From Nocardia uniformis NBRC 13702 (lineage in GTDB: Bacteria > Actinomycetota > Actinomycetes > Mycobacteriales > Mycobacteriaceae): a DNA stretch of 64,000 nucleotides. Shown one piece after another: positions 33,327 to 41,758 of the stretch (its first letter is position 1; each line of letters opens with the position of its first letter). The translations under genes were made by a program, and so were the position numbers. The stretch is from NCBI RefSeq assembly GCF_001613345.1, contig NZ_BDCE01000044.1, positions 1 through 64,000 of the forward strand, written 5' to 3'. The notes beneath the pieces are model-generated. The model saw only the letters and a list, made by a program, of their open reading frames with translations. It was not told where the DNA came from and did not search any database.

Positions 33327-34208
33327 ATGTCCGAGGAGAACCCCCGTGCCTCGCTGCCGCGTCGCCAGCTCGGGCGTTACATCCGCCGTCAACGCGAGGA
33401 GAACACCGCACTCACCCAAGCCGAAGTCGCCGTCGCGATGCAATGGAGTCACAGCAAGTACTCACGCCTGGAACGTGGTGAGCCGGGCAAGATCCTCGAC
33501 CGCGACCTACGCGAGCTCGGCAAGATCCTCGAGATCGCCGACGAGCAGATCGACGCCATGATCGCACTCGCGCGCCAAGTTGGCGAAAAGACTTGGTACA
33601 ACAGCTTTAACGATTTGATCCGGGCGAACTTCGATGTCTACCTGCGCATGGAGACAGAGGCGAGGGCTATGGAGATCTTCCGGCCCGATCTGGTCCCGGG
33701 GCTGTTTCAGACCGCCGACTACGCGCGGTCACTCAACCGAATCTACTTCCCCAACGAACTCGAGGAAGAACAGGACCGGCGTATCGAGCTGAAGCTCAAA
33801 CGTCAGGCGATCATCACACGCAAGAAGGACCCGGTGACCGTCGACCTGGCTTTGCACGAGTCTGCCCTGCACTCGACCGTCGGCAACGAGACGATCATGG
33901 CTGCGCAGTTGCGGCACTTGGCAGACCTGGGTACGCGTCCGAACATCACGATTCGGATCGTGCCGTTCCGCGCGGGTTTTCCCCTCGGAACTCCTGTGGG
34001 GCCGTTCGTCACGCTCGACTTCAAACCAGATATGAAGGGTGTCGCCGAACCGACGGTCATCTATGTCGAGAACTACACCGGGGATATGTACCTTGAGGAA
34101 GAGGCCGACGTCCTCAAGTACCGCCGGGCGTTCGTGACGATCCAGCACGCCGCGCTGGACGCGGCGACCAGCAGGAACCTGCTTCGGCAGGTAGCACGAA
34201 GGGACTGA
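33327..34208 (+). CDS. Xre-family regulator with DUF5753 domain
   Basis: A 293-residue protein. The N-terminal Xre helix-turn-helix (LGRYIRRQREENTALTQAEV, then SHSKYSRLERGEPGKI) is followed by a DUF5753 domain (MEIFRPDLVPGLFQTADYAR, then VYVENYTGDMYLEEEADV-like text) as in the developmental regulators of actinomycetes paired with DUF397 proteins. Good ribosome binding site GAGGAGG before ATG 33327. Two DUF397 genes follow directly, a known regulator/partner arrangement. Confidence 0.92.
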   Translation: MSEENPRASLPRRQLGRYIRRQREENTALTQAEVAVAMQWSHSKYSRLERGEPGKILDRDLRELGKILEIADEQIDAMIALARQVGEKTWYNSFNDLIRANFDVYLRMETEARAMEIFRPDLVPGLFQTADYARSLNRIYFPNELEEEQDRRIELKLKRQAIITRKKDPVTVDLALHESALHSTVGNETIMAAQLRHLADLGTRPNITIRIVPFRAGFPLGTPVGPFVTLDFKPDMKGVAEPTVIYVENYTGDMYLEEEADVLKYRRAFVTIQHAALDAATSRNLLRQVARRD

Positions 34209-34214
34209 AGAGCA

Positions 34215-34427
34215 GTGAACGATGACAGTCTGGTCGGGGCGGAGTGGTTCAAAAGCACCCGCAGCTCGGGGAATTCGGAGTGCGTGGAGGTCGCGTTTCT
34301 CGACCGGGGCATGGTTGGTGTTCGTGATTCCAAGAACCCCACCGGCCCGGCGCTGGTCTTCGCCCCGGGCGAATGGGATGCGTTCACGGCTGGTGTCGCA
34401 GACAGAGAGTTCAACCGCCCCGCCTGA
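34215..34427 (+). CDS. DUF397 protein, first copy
   Basis: A 70-residue protein with the family signature WFKSTRSSGNSECVEVAF, then VGVRDSKNPTGPALVFAPG and EWDAFTAGV. It starts six bases after the Xre stop at a GTG. DUF397 proteins are small acidic partners of DUF5753-type Xre regulators and probably modulate their DNA binding. Confidence 0.9.
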   Translation: MNDDSLVGAEWFKSTRSSGNSECVEVAFLDRGMVGVRDSKNPTGPALVFAPGEWDAFTAGVADREFNRPA

Positions 34428-34437
34428 GATGGTGTGC

Positions 34438-34461
34438 CATGCCGTCCCCATCCACGGCATG
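34438..34461. repeat. Hairpin between the two DUF397 genes
   Basis: CATGCCGT-CCCCATCC-ACGGCATG has perfect 8-bp arms, ten bases after the first DUF397 stop. It could attenuate transcription or set different levels of the two proteins. Confidence 0.45.
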
Positions 34462-34529
34462 TGTCAGGAGGGCAGCGGTTGGACGCCATGACGCGCAGAG
34501 CTTGCTGCGGTATGTAGCAGAAGGGACGA

Positions 34530-34742
34530 ATGAGAGTGAGCGTCGACCTTTCCCGCGGACCCTGGTTCAAGAGCAGCTACAGCCAAGGGATTTCGGAATG
34601 CATGGAGGTCGCATGGCTCCCGGGCGGTGAGGTTGGTGTGCGTGACTCGAAGAACCCGAGCGGCCCAGCGCTGGTTTTCGCTCTTGGCGAGTGGGATGCG
34701 TTCATCGCCCGTATAGCCGACGGCGAGTTCCACCGTCGCTAG
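34530..34742 (+). CDS. DUF397 protein, second copy
   Basis: A 70-residue paralogue of the preceding DUF397 protein: WFKSSYSQGISECMEVAWLP, VGVRDSKNPSGPALVFALG, EWDAFIARIADGEF. The high identity in the core and the equal length point to a tandem duplication. Differences concentrate at the N-terminus and in the loop between strands. Confidence 0.88.
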   Translation: MRVSVDLSRGPWFKSSYSQGISECMEVAWLPGGEVGVRDSKNPSGPALVFALGEWDAFIARIADGEFHRR

Positions 34743-34866
34743 GTCCTACGGCCGCACGCAGTAGAGAAGCCGATCGGGTAGGTCCCCTACCTGGGGACGT
34801 TCGGAAACAGCCTTCAGTTCGTGCGGGTGGTCGTTCGATTGTCGAATACCGAGGGGAGCTTTCGAA

Positions 34867-35754
34867 TTGTCCGGAGCCAGCGATGTCGCCACCGTGTCCC
34901 TACCGCCCTGGCCTGCTGAATGGGGCCAGCCACGACCGCGCGCCGCACTGGTCTTCGTTCTCGTATTCTTCAGCCTGGTTTCCTTTGCATTTATCCCCTT
35001 CACGTTCGACGGCGTCGAATCGGGAGATGGACTTCGTGCGATATTCGGTGTCGTCGGTTTTCTGGTTGGCCTCACGTTCGTGGCCATAGTCCTTCCGCAG
35101 ATGAGGGTGCGGCGGAGTCGACTTCCTGTTGGCTTGGTGGCCGGTGACGCGGAAAACGGCACCGCGTTCCGCCTGTCTTTGGTGCGGTACTGGCTGCCGA
35201 TACTGGCCGTATGGCTGGGGGTCGGTGTTGTCTTCCTAGCGATTTGGGCGATGATTGTCATCAATCGACTATTCGGGCGCGACGACGATCGCACTTCTAC
35301 CATGGCGATCGATGTCGTACAACTCGTGTTTGTCGGAGCTTTCATCGCGCTGTTCCTCTTCCTCATCGGCTATTTCTTTACGAGGAAGCGCGGCAACTAC
35401 GTGCAGTTGGATGCCGACACGATGACGCAGGTCATCGGGGCGGTGACGAAGACGATCTCATGGGAGGAGATCGGAGCCGTTGTCCCCTGCATCGTCAATG
35501 ACTTGCCAACAGTGCGCATCATGCCTGCGCACGGTTCGGAGATTCGCGTCGATACCGGCAAGAGTCGAATCGATCGCTGGCAGCGCCCTCGCATGCAGCG
35601 CGAAATCGACCTTCAGGCAGCGGCCTTCGGTATCGACCCCGCACTCCTGCTGTACTTGGTCCAGTACTACCAACAGCACGCCGACGCGCGCGATGAATTG
35701 GCGTCGAGTGCCGTCATCGACCGAATTCGACGCGGAGATTTGGTCAGTCAGTAA
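34867..35754 (+). CDS. Membrane protein with C-terminal cytoplasmic domain, unknown
   Basis: A 295-residue protein with four hydrophobic segments in the first ~170 residues (LVFVLVFFSLVSFAF; IFGVVGFLVGLTFVAIVL; WLPILAVWLGVGVVFLAIW; LVFVGAFIALFLFLIGYF). A soluble tail contains VQLDADTMTQVIGAVTKTIS and a PH-like beta pattern ending in a helix (LLYLVQYYQQH). The start is a TTG at 34867 with GGGAG upstream. Function unknown. Confidence 0.7.
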   Translation: MSGASDVATVSLPPWPAEWGQPRPRAALVFVLVFFSLVSFAFIPFTFDGVESGDGLRAIFGVVGFLVGLTFVAIVLPQMRVRRSRLPVGLVAGDAENGTAFRLSLVRYWLPILAVWLGVGVVFLAIWAMIVINRLFGRDDDRTSTMAIDVVQLVFVGAFIALFLFLIGYFFTRKRGNYVQLDADTMTQVIGAVTKTISWEEIGAVVPCIVNDLPTVRIMPAHGSEIRVDTGKSRIDRWQRPRMQREIDLQAAAFGIDPALLLYLVQYYQQHADARDELASSAVIDRIRRGDLVSQ

Positions 35755-35865
35755 AGGTCCGGCGCTGAATACGCGAATTGCCGGACTGCTCCAGACGATC
35801 AAGGATGAACGCGAGCACGTGTACTGACGCGGACGGCTCTATGTCGCCGGGCGTTGCGTTACTCA

Positions 35866-36573
35866 TCAGCGAGGGATTCTCTGCGTGAGGTCGTCCCCGT
35901 CCGCGCGCATGACCAAGCAGCTGACCCTTTTGCTGCGCTGCCAATGGGATTCAGCTGCCGGAAAGAAGACAAAGCTGACGAGTACTTCCATCATTGGGCT
36001 GCCGATCAAGGCTGCTGTCAACTCGTCGGTACAGCCTGCGTCGGCTCGCCTGGCCGACTCGTCACGGCCAGGCCAAGGCCCGGTCAGGTCGAACTGGGTG
36101 ATCACCTCGGCTGCGTGTGGCTGATCGCACGGAACGACAGGGATCGAGAACATGAGGTCCGTTTCCCGCACATCTTCGACGCAGTCCCCGACGGTCACAT
36201 CCTGGACAGACTGAGCCCGGTTCGAGGGCTTCTCGTCGGTGGATTCGTCGGTGTCGATCAGCATCGCGATGGCCGCTCCGAAGCTCGCGAGCAGGATGTA
36301 ACACCCGGAGGCCGCCAGACCCGTCATGGCCATGCCCCGGCCGCGTTGGCCCCGATGTCTGATCTGGGTCAATGCGATCAGCCCGAAAGGCATTGCTAGC
36401 AGGCACATTCCGAGCAGACCGAGAACCATCGAAGCGATTGCGAAACCATTGGTCCCCGGCGGTGGCGGTGCTGGCTGGGGCGGAGCCGAGGGATCGTCCG
36501 GTGTGGCGGGGTCGTGCACCAGCTCCGGTTCCCAGCCCCAGTCGACTTGTTCTGGTTCCTGATCGGAATGCAC
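35866..36573 (-). CDS. DUF4190-type membrane protein with septum-formation-like domain
   Basis: A 235-residue protein. It has a Pro-rich cytoplasmic N-terminus, two membrane segments of the DUF4190 type (GFAIASMVLGLLGMCLLAM and GLAASGCYILLASFGAAIAM) around a TQIRHRGQRGRGMA loop, and an outside domain with paired Cys (VGDCVEDV and VVPCDQPHAAEV, later AGCTDE and VSCLV) like actinobacterial septum-formation-type domains. I prefer GTG 36573, seven bases after AAGGAGG; GTG 36579 is too close to that site. Role unknown, at the cell envelope. Confidence 0.75.
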   Translation of the reverse strand: MHSDQEPEQVDWGWEPELVHDPATPDDPSAPPQPAPPPPGTNGFAIASMVLGLLGMCLLAMPFGLIALTQIRHRGQRGRGMAMTGLAASGCYILLASFGAAIAMLIDTDESTDEKPSNRAQSVQDVTVGDCVEDVRETDLMFSIPVVPCDQPHAAEVITQFDLTGPWPGRDESARRADAGCTDELTAALIGSPMMEVLVSFVFFPAAESHWQRSKRVSCLVMRADGDDLTQRIPR

Positions 36574-36816
36574 CCGCACGCCTCCTTGGTCGCCTCGCCC
36601 CGTCGGCGCGAAAATTCGGACTTACCGTATCGGACGGTCGACTGAATGCGGCATGCGTCGCGCTGGCTCGGTACCCGCCAGGTCTGCCGGTTGCCACGCT
36701 GACATTTCGGGCGCTCGCCCGGTGGCGACCCGGTTGCGAGCCTCTGGCGGTAGATCCCTGTCACCGTCAGCGTGACCGGCGTTACAGTGAGTGCGGGGAA
36801 ATGTGAAGGATGTCGA

Positions 36817-38124
36817 TTGAGCACAGTTGCGCGGGGCAGCCCCTGGGTTGCCGTTCGGCCCGAAGATGACGTCAGGCAGTTGGCGCGGCGGGTCTCGGTC
36901 GCGCACAGCTCGTTCGTCGAAGGTGTCGACAGGCTGCCGATGGTTCGGCCCGGTGAGCATTCGGTGCGGTCGGTGGTGCTCGATTCCTGGCAGCGCAGTC
37001 GCAGCAATGGCGTGGATCCGGACGGGTTCGGCGGGGCGGTGGATCTCGACGGGCAGGAGTTGCAGCGGTATCGGGCCTCGCATCCGACGGCACTGATTCA
37101 GCCGGTGGTGCGAAAACTACTGGTGGAGGATGCCGCTGACGCCGGTTTGCTGGTCGCGATCAGCGATGCGCGCGGGCGGCTGCTGTGGGTCGAGGGCGAT
37201 GCGAGGGTCAAGGATCGGGCCGTGGCGATGAATTTCGTCGAGGGCGCGGACTGGAGTGAGGATCGGGTGGGCACCAATGCGCCCGGTACTGCGTTGGCGC
37301 TCGATCATCATGTGCAGATCTTCGGGGCCGAGCATTTCAGTCGTGCGGTGCACGAGTTCAGTTGCACCGCGGCGCCGGTGCATGATCCGATCAGCGGACG
37401 GACTATCGGGGCGATCGATATCACCGGTGGTCCGCGGGTGGCCGCGCCGGAGGTGCTGTCGCTGATCCGCGCGACAGTGCTGGCGGCGGAATCGGAATTG
37501 CGACTACATCTGCTCAGCTCGCCAACGCGTCTGGAACCCGCGACCGCGCGATTGCAGGTGCTCGGGTCCGGCCGACCGATCCTGATCCGGGGCGAGGAGC
37601 GAATTCGCCTGTCGCAGCGGCACGCCGAGATCCTCCTGCTGCTGGCCGATCACCCGGAGGGGCTGAGCTCCGATCACCTGGCCATGCTCCTGGACGAATC
37701 CGAACTGGACCCGGTGACCGTGCGCGCCGAGATGTCGCGCGTGCGAAAGATTCTGGGGGCCGACGGTCTCGGCTCGCGACCCTATCGGGTGTTGATGGAC
37801 CTCGAGACCGATGTCGGCGAGGTGCGCCGAGCTCTCGCGCGCGGTGATGCGGCGGCGGCATTGCGGGCCTATCCGGGGCCGATACTGCCGCGTTCACTCG
37901 CGCCGGGTATCGGTGAGTTGCGTTCGGAACTGCACGGGCGGTTGCGTGCCACGCTGCTGGCGGTCGGTGATCGGCGGTTGCTCGCACGGTGGACCAGTTC
38001 GGTCGACGGTCGAGACGATGTGTCGGCGTGGTCCGCGTATCTGGCTTCGCTGGACCGGAATTCCTCGACGTACGCCCAGGTAGAAGCCCAGTTGGCGCTA
38101 CTTGACCACAAGCTGGGCATCTGA
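36817..38124 (+). CDS. GAF-domain transcriptional activator of the ethanolamine operon
   Basis: A 435-residue AcoR-like regulator. It has an N-terminal SVRSVVLDSWQRSRSNGVDP motif, a GAF domain (GLLVAISDARGRLLWVEGDA; MNFVEGADWSEDRVGTNAPG; GAIDITGG) and a C-terminal winged-helix-like part (RLSQRHAEILLLLADHPEGL). There is no sigma-54 AAA+ domain, as usual in actinobacteria. I chose TTG 36817 (AAGGA six bases upstream) over GTG 36772. Placement directly before an aldehyde dehydrogenase and eut genes suggests it senses ethanolamine or acetaldehyde. Confidence 0.85.
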   Translation: MSTVARGSPWVAVRPEDDVRQLARRVSVAHSSFVEGVDRLPMVRPGEHSVRSVVLDSWQRSRSNGVDPDGFGGAVDLDGQELQRYRASHPTALIQPVVRKLLVEDAADAGLLVAISDARGRLLWVEGDARVKDRAVAMNFVEGADWSEDRVGTNAPGTALALDHHVQIFGAEHFSRAVHEFSCTAAPVHDPISGRTIGAIDITGGPRVAAPEVLSLIRATVLAAESELRLHLLSSPTRLEPATARLQVLGSGRPILIRGEERIRLSQRHAEILLLLADHPEGLSSDHLAMLLDESELDPVTVRAEMSRVRKILGADGLGSRPYRVLMDLETDVGEVRRALARGDAAAALRAYPGPILPRSLAPGIGELRSELHGRLRATLLAVGDRRLLARWTSSVDGRDDVSAWSAYLASLDRNSSTYAQVEAQLALLDHKLGI

Positions 38125-38132
38125 CCAATTTC

Positions 38133-38150
38133 TTGCAACGGTGCTGCAAC
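38133..38150. promoter_or_regulatory. TGCAAC direct repeats before the aldehyde dehydrogenase gene
   Basis: TTGCAAC (38133-38139) and CTGCAAC (38144-38150), 11 bp apart, also form an imperfect dyad around TGCA. They lie ~70-85 bp before the ALDH start, immediately after the regulator gene. Candidate site for the GAF regulator. Confidence 0.4.
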
Positions 38151-38217
38151 ATGCCCGCTCGTAGTGTTCCCGATCACACCCTGACGTAGGAATGTCAGAC
38201 AGAACGAGGAGCATTCG

Positions 38218-39741
38218 ATGACTGTGTTCGCCCGCCCCGGCACACCCGACGCCGCCATGTCGTTCCAGGCCCGCTACGACAACTGGATCGGTGGTGAATG
38301 GGTCGCGCCCGTGAAGGGTCAGTACTTCGAGAACCCGACACCGGTTACCGGCCAAACGTTCTGCGAGATCGCCCGCGGCACCGCCGAAGACATCGAGTTG
38401 GCCCTCGACGCCGCGCATGCCGCCGCGCCCGCCTGGGGCAAGACCTCGGTGGCCGAGCGCGCGATCGTGCTGAACAAGATCGCGGACCGGATGGAGGCCA
38501 ACCTCGAGGCCATCGCCCTCGCCGAGACCTGGGACAACGGCAAACCTATCCGCGAGACCATGGCCGCCGATATCCCGCTGGCGATCGACCACTTCCGCTA
38601 CTTCGCGGGAGCCATTCGCGCACAGGAGGGTTCGCTCTCGGAGATCAATGGCGACACCGTCGCCTACCACTTCCACGAGCCGCTCGGCGTTGTCGGACAG
38701 ATCATTCCGTGGAACTTCCCGATCCTGATGGCCGTGTGGAAGCTCGCGCCCGCGCTCGCCGCCGGTAATGCGGTGGTGCTCAAGCCCGCCGAACAGACCC
38801 CGGCCTCGATCCTGTTCCTGATCGACCTCATCGGGGATCTGCTGCCCGCCGGTGTGGTCAATATCGTCAACGGTTTCGGTGTGGAGGCGGGCAAGCCGCT
38901 CGCGTCGAGTCCGCGAATCAAGAAGATCGCGTTCACCGGTGAGACCACCACGGGTCGACTGATCATGCAGTACGCCTCGCAGAACCTGATTCCGGTCACC
39001 CTGGAACTCGGCGGCAAGAGCCCGAATATCTTCTTCTCCGATGTGCTGGCCGCCAATGACGACTACCAGGACAGCGCCCTCGAAGGTTTCACCATGTTCG
39101 CGCTCAATCAGGGCGAGGTCTGCACCTGTCCGTCGCGCGCGCTCATTCAGGAAGATATCTACGACGAGTTCCTGAGCGCGGCGGTGATTCGCACCAAGGC
39201 GGTCCGGCAGGGCAATCCGCTCGATACCGAGACCATGATCGGCGCGCAGGCCAGCAATGATCAGCTCGAAAAGATCCTGTCCTACATCGAGATCGGCAAG
39301 GGTGAGGGCGCGACCCTGCTCACCGGCGGCGAGCGCGCGGACCTCGGCGGCGATCTGTCCGGCGGGTTCTACGTGCAGCCCACGGTCTTCGCGGGGAACA
39401 ATGCCATGCGCATCTTCCAGGAGGAGATCTTCGGTCCCGTCGTCTCGGTGACCTCGTTCGCCGACTACGCCGACGCCATCAAGATTGCCAATGACACCCT
39501 GTACGGACTCGGCGCGGGCGTATGGTCGCGTGACGGTGCGGTGGCCTACCGGGCGGGCCGCGATATCGAGGCCGGTCGCGTATGGACCAATACCTACCAC
39601 CAGTACCCCGCGCACGCGGCGTTCGGCGGCTACAAGCAGTCCGGTATCGGCCGCGAGAACCACCGCATGATGCTCGACCACTACCAGCAGACGAAGAACC
39701 TGCTGGTCAGCTACGCGTCGAAGGCGCAAGGCTTTTTCTGA
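38218..39741 (+). CDS. NAD-dependent (acet)aldehyde dehydrogenase
   Basis: A 507-residue aldehyde dehydrogenase of the ExaC/acetaldehyde type that oxidises acetaldehyde to acetate. Conserved elements are [20 protein letters not shown], the FTGETTTGR nucleotide loop, the general base Glu in LELGGKSPN, and the nucleophile Cys in [11 protein letters not shown]. Ribosome binding site CGAGGAG. First structural gene of the ethanolamine operon, where it removes the toxic product of EutBC. Confidence 0.93.
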   Translation: MTVFARPGTPDAAMSFQARYDNWIGGEWVAPVKGQYFENPTPVTGQTFCEIARGTAEDIELALDAAHAAAPAWGKTSVAERAIVLNKIADRMEANLEAIALAETWDNGKPIRETMAADIPLAIDHFRYFAGAIRAQEGSLSEINGDTVAYHFHEPLGVVGQIIPWNFPILMAVWKLAPALAAGNAVVLKPAEQTPASILFLIDLIGDLLPAGVVNIVNGFGVEAGKPLASSPRIKKIAFTGETTTGRLIMQYASQNLIPVTLELGGKSPNIFFSDVLAANDDYQDSALEGFTMFALNQGEVCTCPSRALIQEDIYDEFLSAAVIRTKAVRQGNPLDTETMIGAQASNDQLEKILSYIEIGKGEGATLLTGGERADLGGDLSGGFYVQPTVFAGNNAMRIFQEEIFGPVVSVTSFADYADAIKIANDTLYGLGAGVWSRDGAVAYRAGRDIEAGRVWTNTYHQYPAHAAFGGYKQSGIGRENHRMMLDHYQQTKNLLVSYASKAQGFF

Positions 39742-40298
39742 TGACCGACGCCACGCCGAGCGTCCCGCGGCGTGTGCGTGCCACCGCGGCGGCGATGGAC
39801 CTACTCCGTCGCCTCCGCGGCTCGCACGGACCGCTCATGCTGCACCAGTCCGGTGGCTGTTGCGACGGGTCAGCCCCGATGTGTTATCCCGCAGGCGAAT
39901 TCGTTATCGGCGATCGCGATGTGCTGCTCGGCCTGCTCGATCTGCGCCTACGAGCCGGTGAGTTACCCGAGACCGCACCCGAACCGGACGATATTGCGCC
40001 GGTGTGGATCTCGGGCCCGCAGTTCGCCGCCTGGCGACATACCCAGCTCGTCCTCGACGTGGTACCCGGCCGCGGTTCCGGCTTCAGTCTGGAATCACCG
40101 GAAGGATTCCGATTCCTCAGTCGCGGACGGGTCTACGACGAGACCGAACTGCGGGCGCTGACCACCGCCGAACCCCTCACCGGCGCGGACTGGGAACGCG
40201 GCGAGCGACCAGCACCGTCGGTCGAACCCCAGGTCGTCGCCGCGGCCGCCGACGCGTGCCCGGTTCCCGGGCGCGGCACCACCCCGAACACTCGCTAG
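39741..40298 (+). CDS. DUF779 protein
   Basis: A 185-residue protein with the DUF779 core HGPLMLHQSGGCCDGSAPMC and FVIGDRDVLLGLL, then PVWISGPQFAAWRHTQLVLD and GSGFSLESPEGFRFLSR. DUF779 genes very often follow acetaldehyde-type dehydrogenase genes; the Cys-rich CCDGSAPMC motif hints at a metal or redox role. The start ATG overlaps the ALDH stop by one base (TGATG). Function unknown. Confidence 0.85.
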   Translation: MTDATPSVPRRVRATAAAMDLLRRLRGSHGPLMLHQSGGCCDGSAPMCYPAGEFVIGDRDVLLGLLDLRLRAGELPETAPEPDDIAPVWISGPQFAAWRHTQLVLDVVPGRGSGFSLESPEGFRFLSRGRVYDETELRALTTAEPLTGADWERGERPAPSVEPQVVAAAADACPVPGRGTTPNTR

Positions 40299-40324
40299 AT
40301 CCATTCAGCAAGAAGGAGGTCGCG

Positions 40325-41758
40325 ATGGCGATCCCCGCCGATAAGCCGGCCACAGAGCAGTTTCACAACGAGGACAGCGAATACCTCGCCAAACGCACCT
40401 TGAAATCGGGCACCGCGGGCTGGGTACTGCTCGCCGGTCTCGGCGTCAGCTACGTGATCTCCGGTGACTACGCCGGGTGGAACAACGGTCTGGCACAGGG
40501 CGGATTCGGCGGACTGCTCATCGCCACCGTGGTCATCGCGGGCATGTACCTGGCCATGGTGCTCGGTATGGCGGAGATGTCCTCCGCCCTGCCGGCCGCC
40601 GGCGGTGGGTATACCTTCGCTCGGCGGGCACTCGGACCGTGGGGTGGATTTGCCACCGGCGCAGCGGTTCTCATCGAGTACGCCATCGCACCGGCGGCCA
40701 TCGCGACCTTCATCGGCGCCTATGTCGAATCGCTGAACCTGTTCGGGATCACCGACGGCTGGTGGGTGTATCTGGCCGTGTACGCGCTGTTCATCGGCAT
40801 CCATCTCACCGGGGCGGGGGAGGCGCTCAAGGCGATGTTCGTCATCACCGTCATCGCCCTGATCGGCCTGGTGATCTTCGCGGTCTCGGCCTGGGGTCTG
40901 TTCGAATCCGGGAACCTCACTGATATTCCGGTGGATTCCGCGGCCGCGGGCAGTTCATCGTTCCTGCCGTTCGGATACATCGGGATCTGGGCCGCGGTGC
41001 CGTTCGCCATCTGGTTCTTCCTCGCGGTGGAGGGCGTGCCCCTCGCGGCCGAGGAGGCGCGGGAACCGGAGAAGAACGTACCCAAGGGCATCATCATCAG
41101 CATGCTGGTATTGATCGTCACCGGCGCTACCGTGCTGTTCCTGGCCACCGGAGCCATGGGGGCACAGGCGCTTTCGACCTCCGGCAACCCGCTGGTCGAA
41201 GCACTCGACGGTTCGGGTGCCGCCAAAGTGGTGAACTACATCGGCCTGGCCGGACTGGTCGCGAGCTTCTTCTCCATCGTCTACGCCTACTCGCGGCAGA
41301 CCTTCGCGCTGTCGCGCGCCGGATACCTGCCGACCAGCCTGTCCGTCACGAACTCTCGTAAAGCGCCCATGCTCGCGCTGATCGTGCCCGGCATCATCGG
41401 CTTCGGGCTGTCGCTGACCGGTGAGGGCGCGATGCTGTTGAACATGGCCGTCTTCGGCGCGGCCGTGAGCTACGTACTCATGATGATCAGCCATATCGTG
41501 CTGCGGGTTCGCGAGCCGAATATGGTGCGGCCCTACCGCACTCCGGGCGGCATCGCCACCACCACCTTCGCGCTGATCATCGCCTGCGTAGCGGTGATCG
41601 CCACCTTCCTCGTCGACCGCACCGCCGCGACCTGGGCGCTGCTCGCCTTCGCGGGCTTCCTGGCCTACTTCGGTCTCTACAGCCGCCATCACCTGGTCGC
41701 CAACACCCCCGATGAGGAGTTCGCCGCCCTCGCCAAGGCCGAGGAGGAGCTCGGATGA
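40325..41758 (+). CDS. eat: Ethanolamine permease (APC superfamily)
   Basis: A 477-residue APC-type transporter with about twelve membrane segments. The opening is LKSGTAGWVLLAGLGVSYVI, then SGDYAGWNNGLAQGGFGG, a hallmark of the actinobacterial and pseudomonad Eat ethanolamine permeases. Strong AAGGAGG ribosome binding site. It overlaps the EutB start by 4 bases, so uptake and cleavage are coupled. Confidence 0.9.
   Translation: MAIPADKPATEQFHNEDSEYLAKRTLKSGTAGWVLLAGLGVSYVISGDYAGWNNGLAQGGFGGLLIATVVIAGMYLAMVLGMAEMSSALPAAGGGYTFARRALGPWGGFATGAAVLIEYAIAPAAIATFIGAYVESLNLFGITDGWWVYLAVYALFIGIHLTGAGEALKAMFVITVIALIGLVIFAVSAWGLFESGNLTDIPVDSAAAGSSSFLPFGYIGIWAAVPFAIWFFLAVEGVPLAAEEAREPEKNVPKGIIISMLVLIVTGATVLFLATGAMGAQALSTSGNPLVEALDGSGAAKVVNYIGLAGLVASFFSIVYAYSRQTFALSRAGYLPTSLSVTNSRKAPMLALIVPGIIGFGLSLTGEGAMLLNMAVFGAAVSYVLMMISHIVLRVREPNMVRPYRTPGGIATTTFALIIACVAVIATFLVDRTAATWALLAFAGFLAYFGLYSRHHLVANTPDEEFAALAKAEEELG

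Noticed and set aside
30487..36600. Prophage or integrative element
   Set aside because: No integrase, transposase, phage structural gene or flanking direct repeat was found; only accessory-type genes.
38098..39729. 543-codon open frame antisense to the aldehyde dehydrogenase
   Set aside because: Shadow frame created by third-position GC bias; the sense frame is an unmistakable ALDH.
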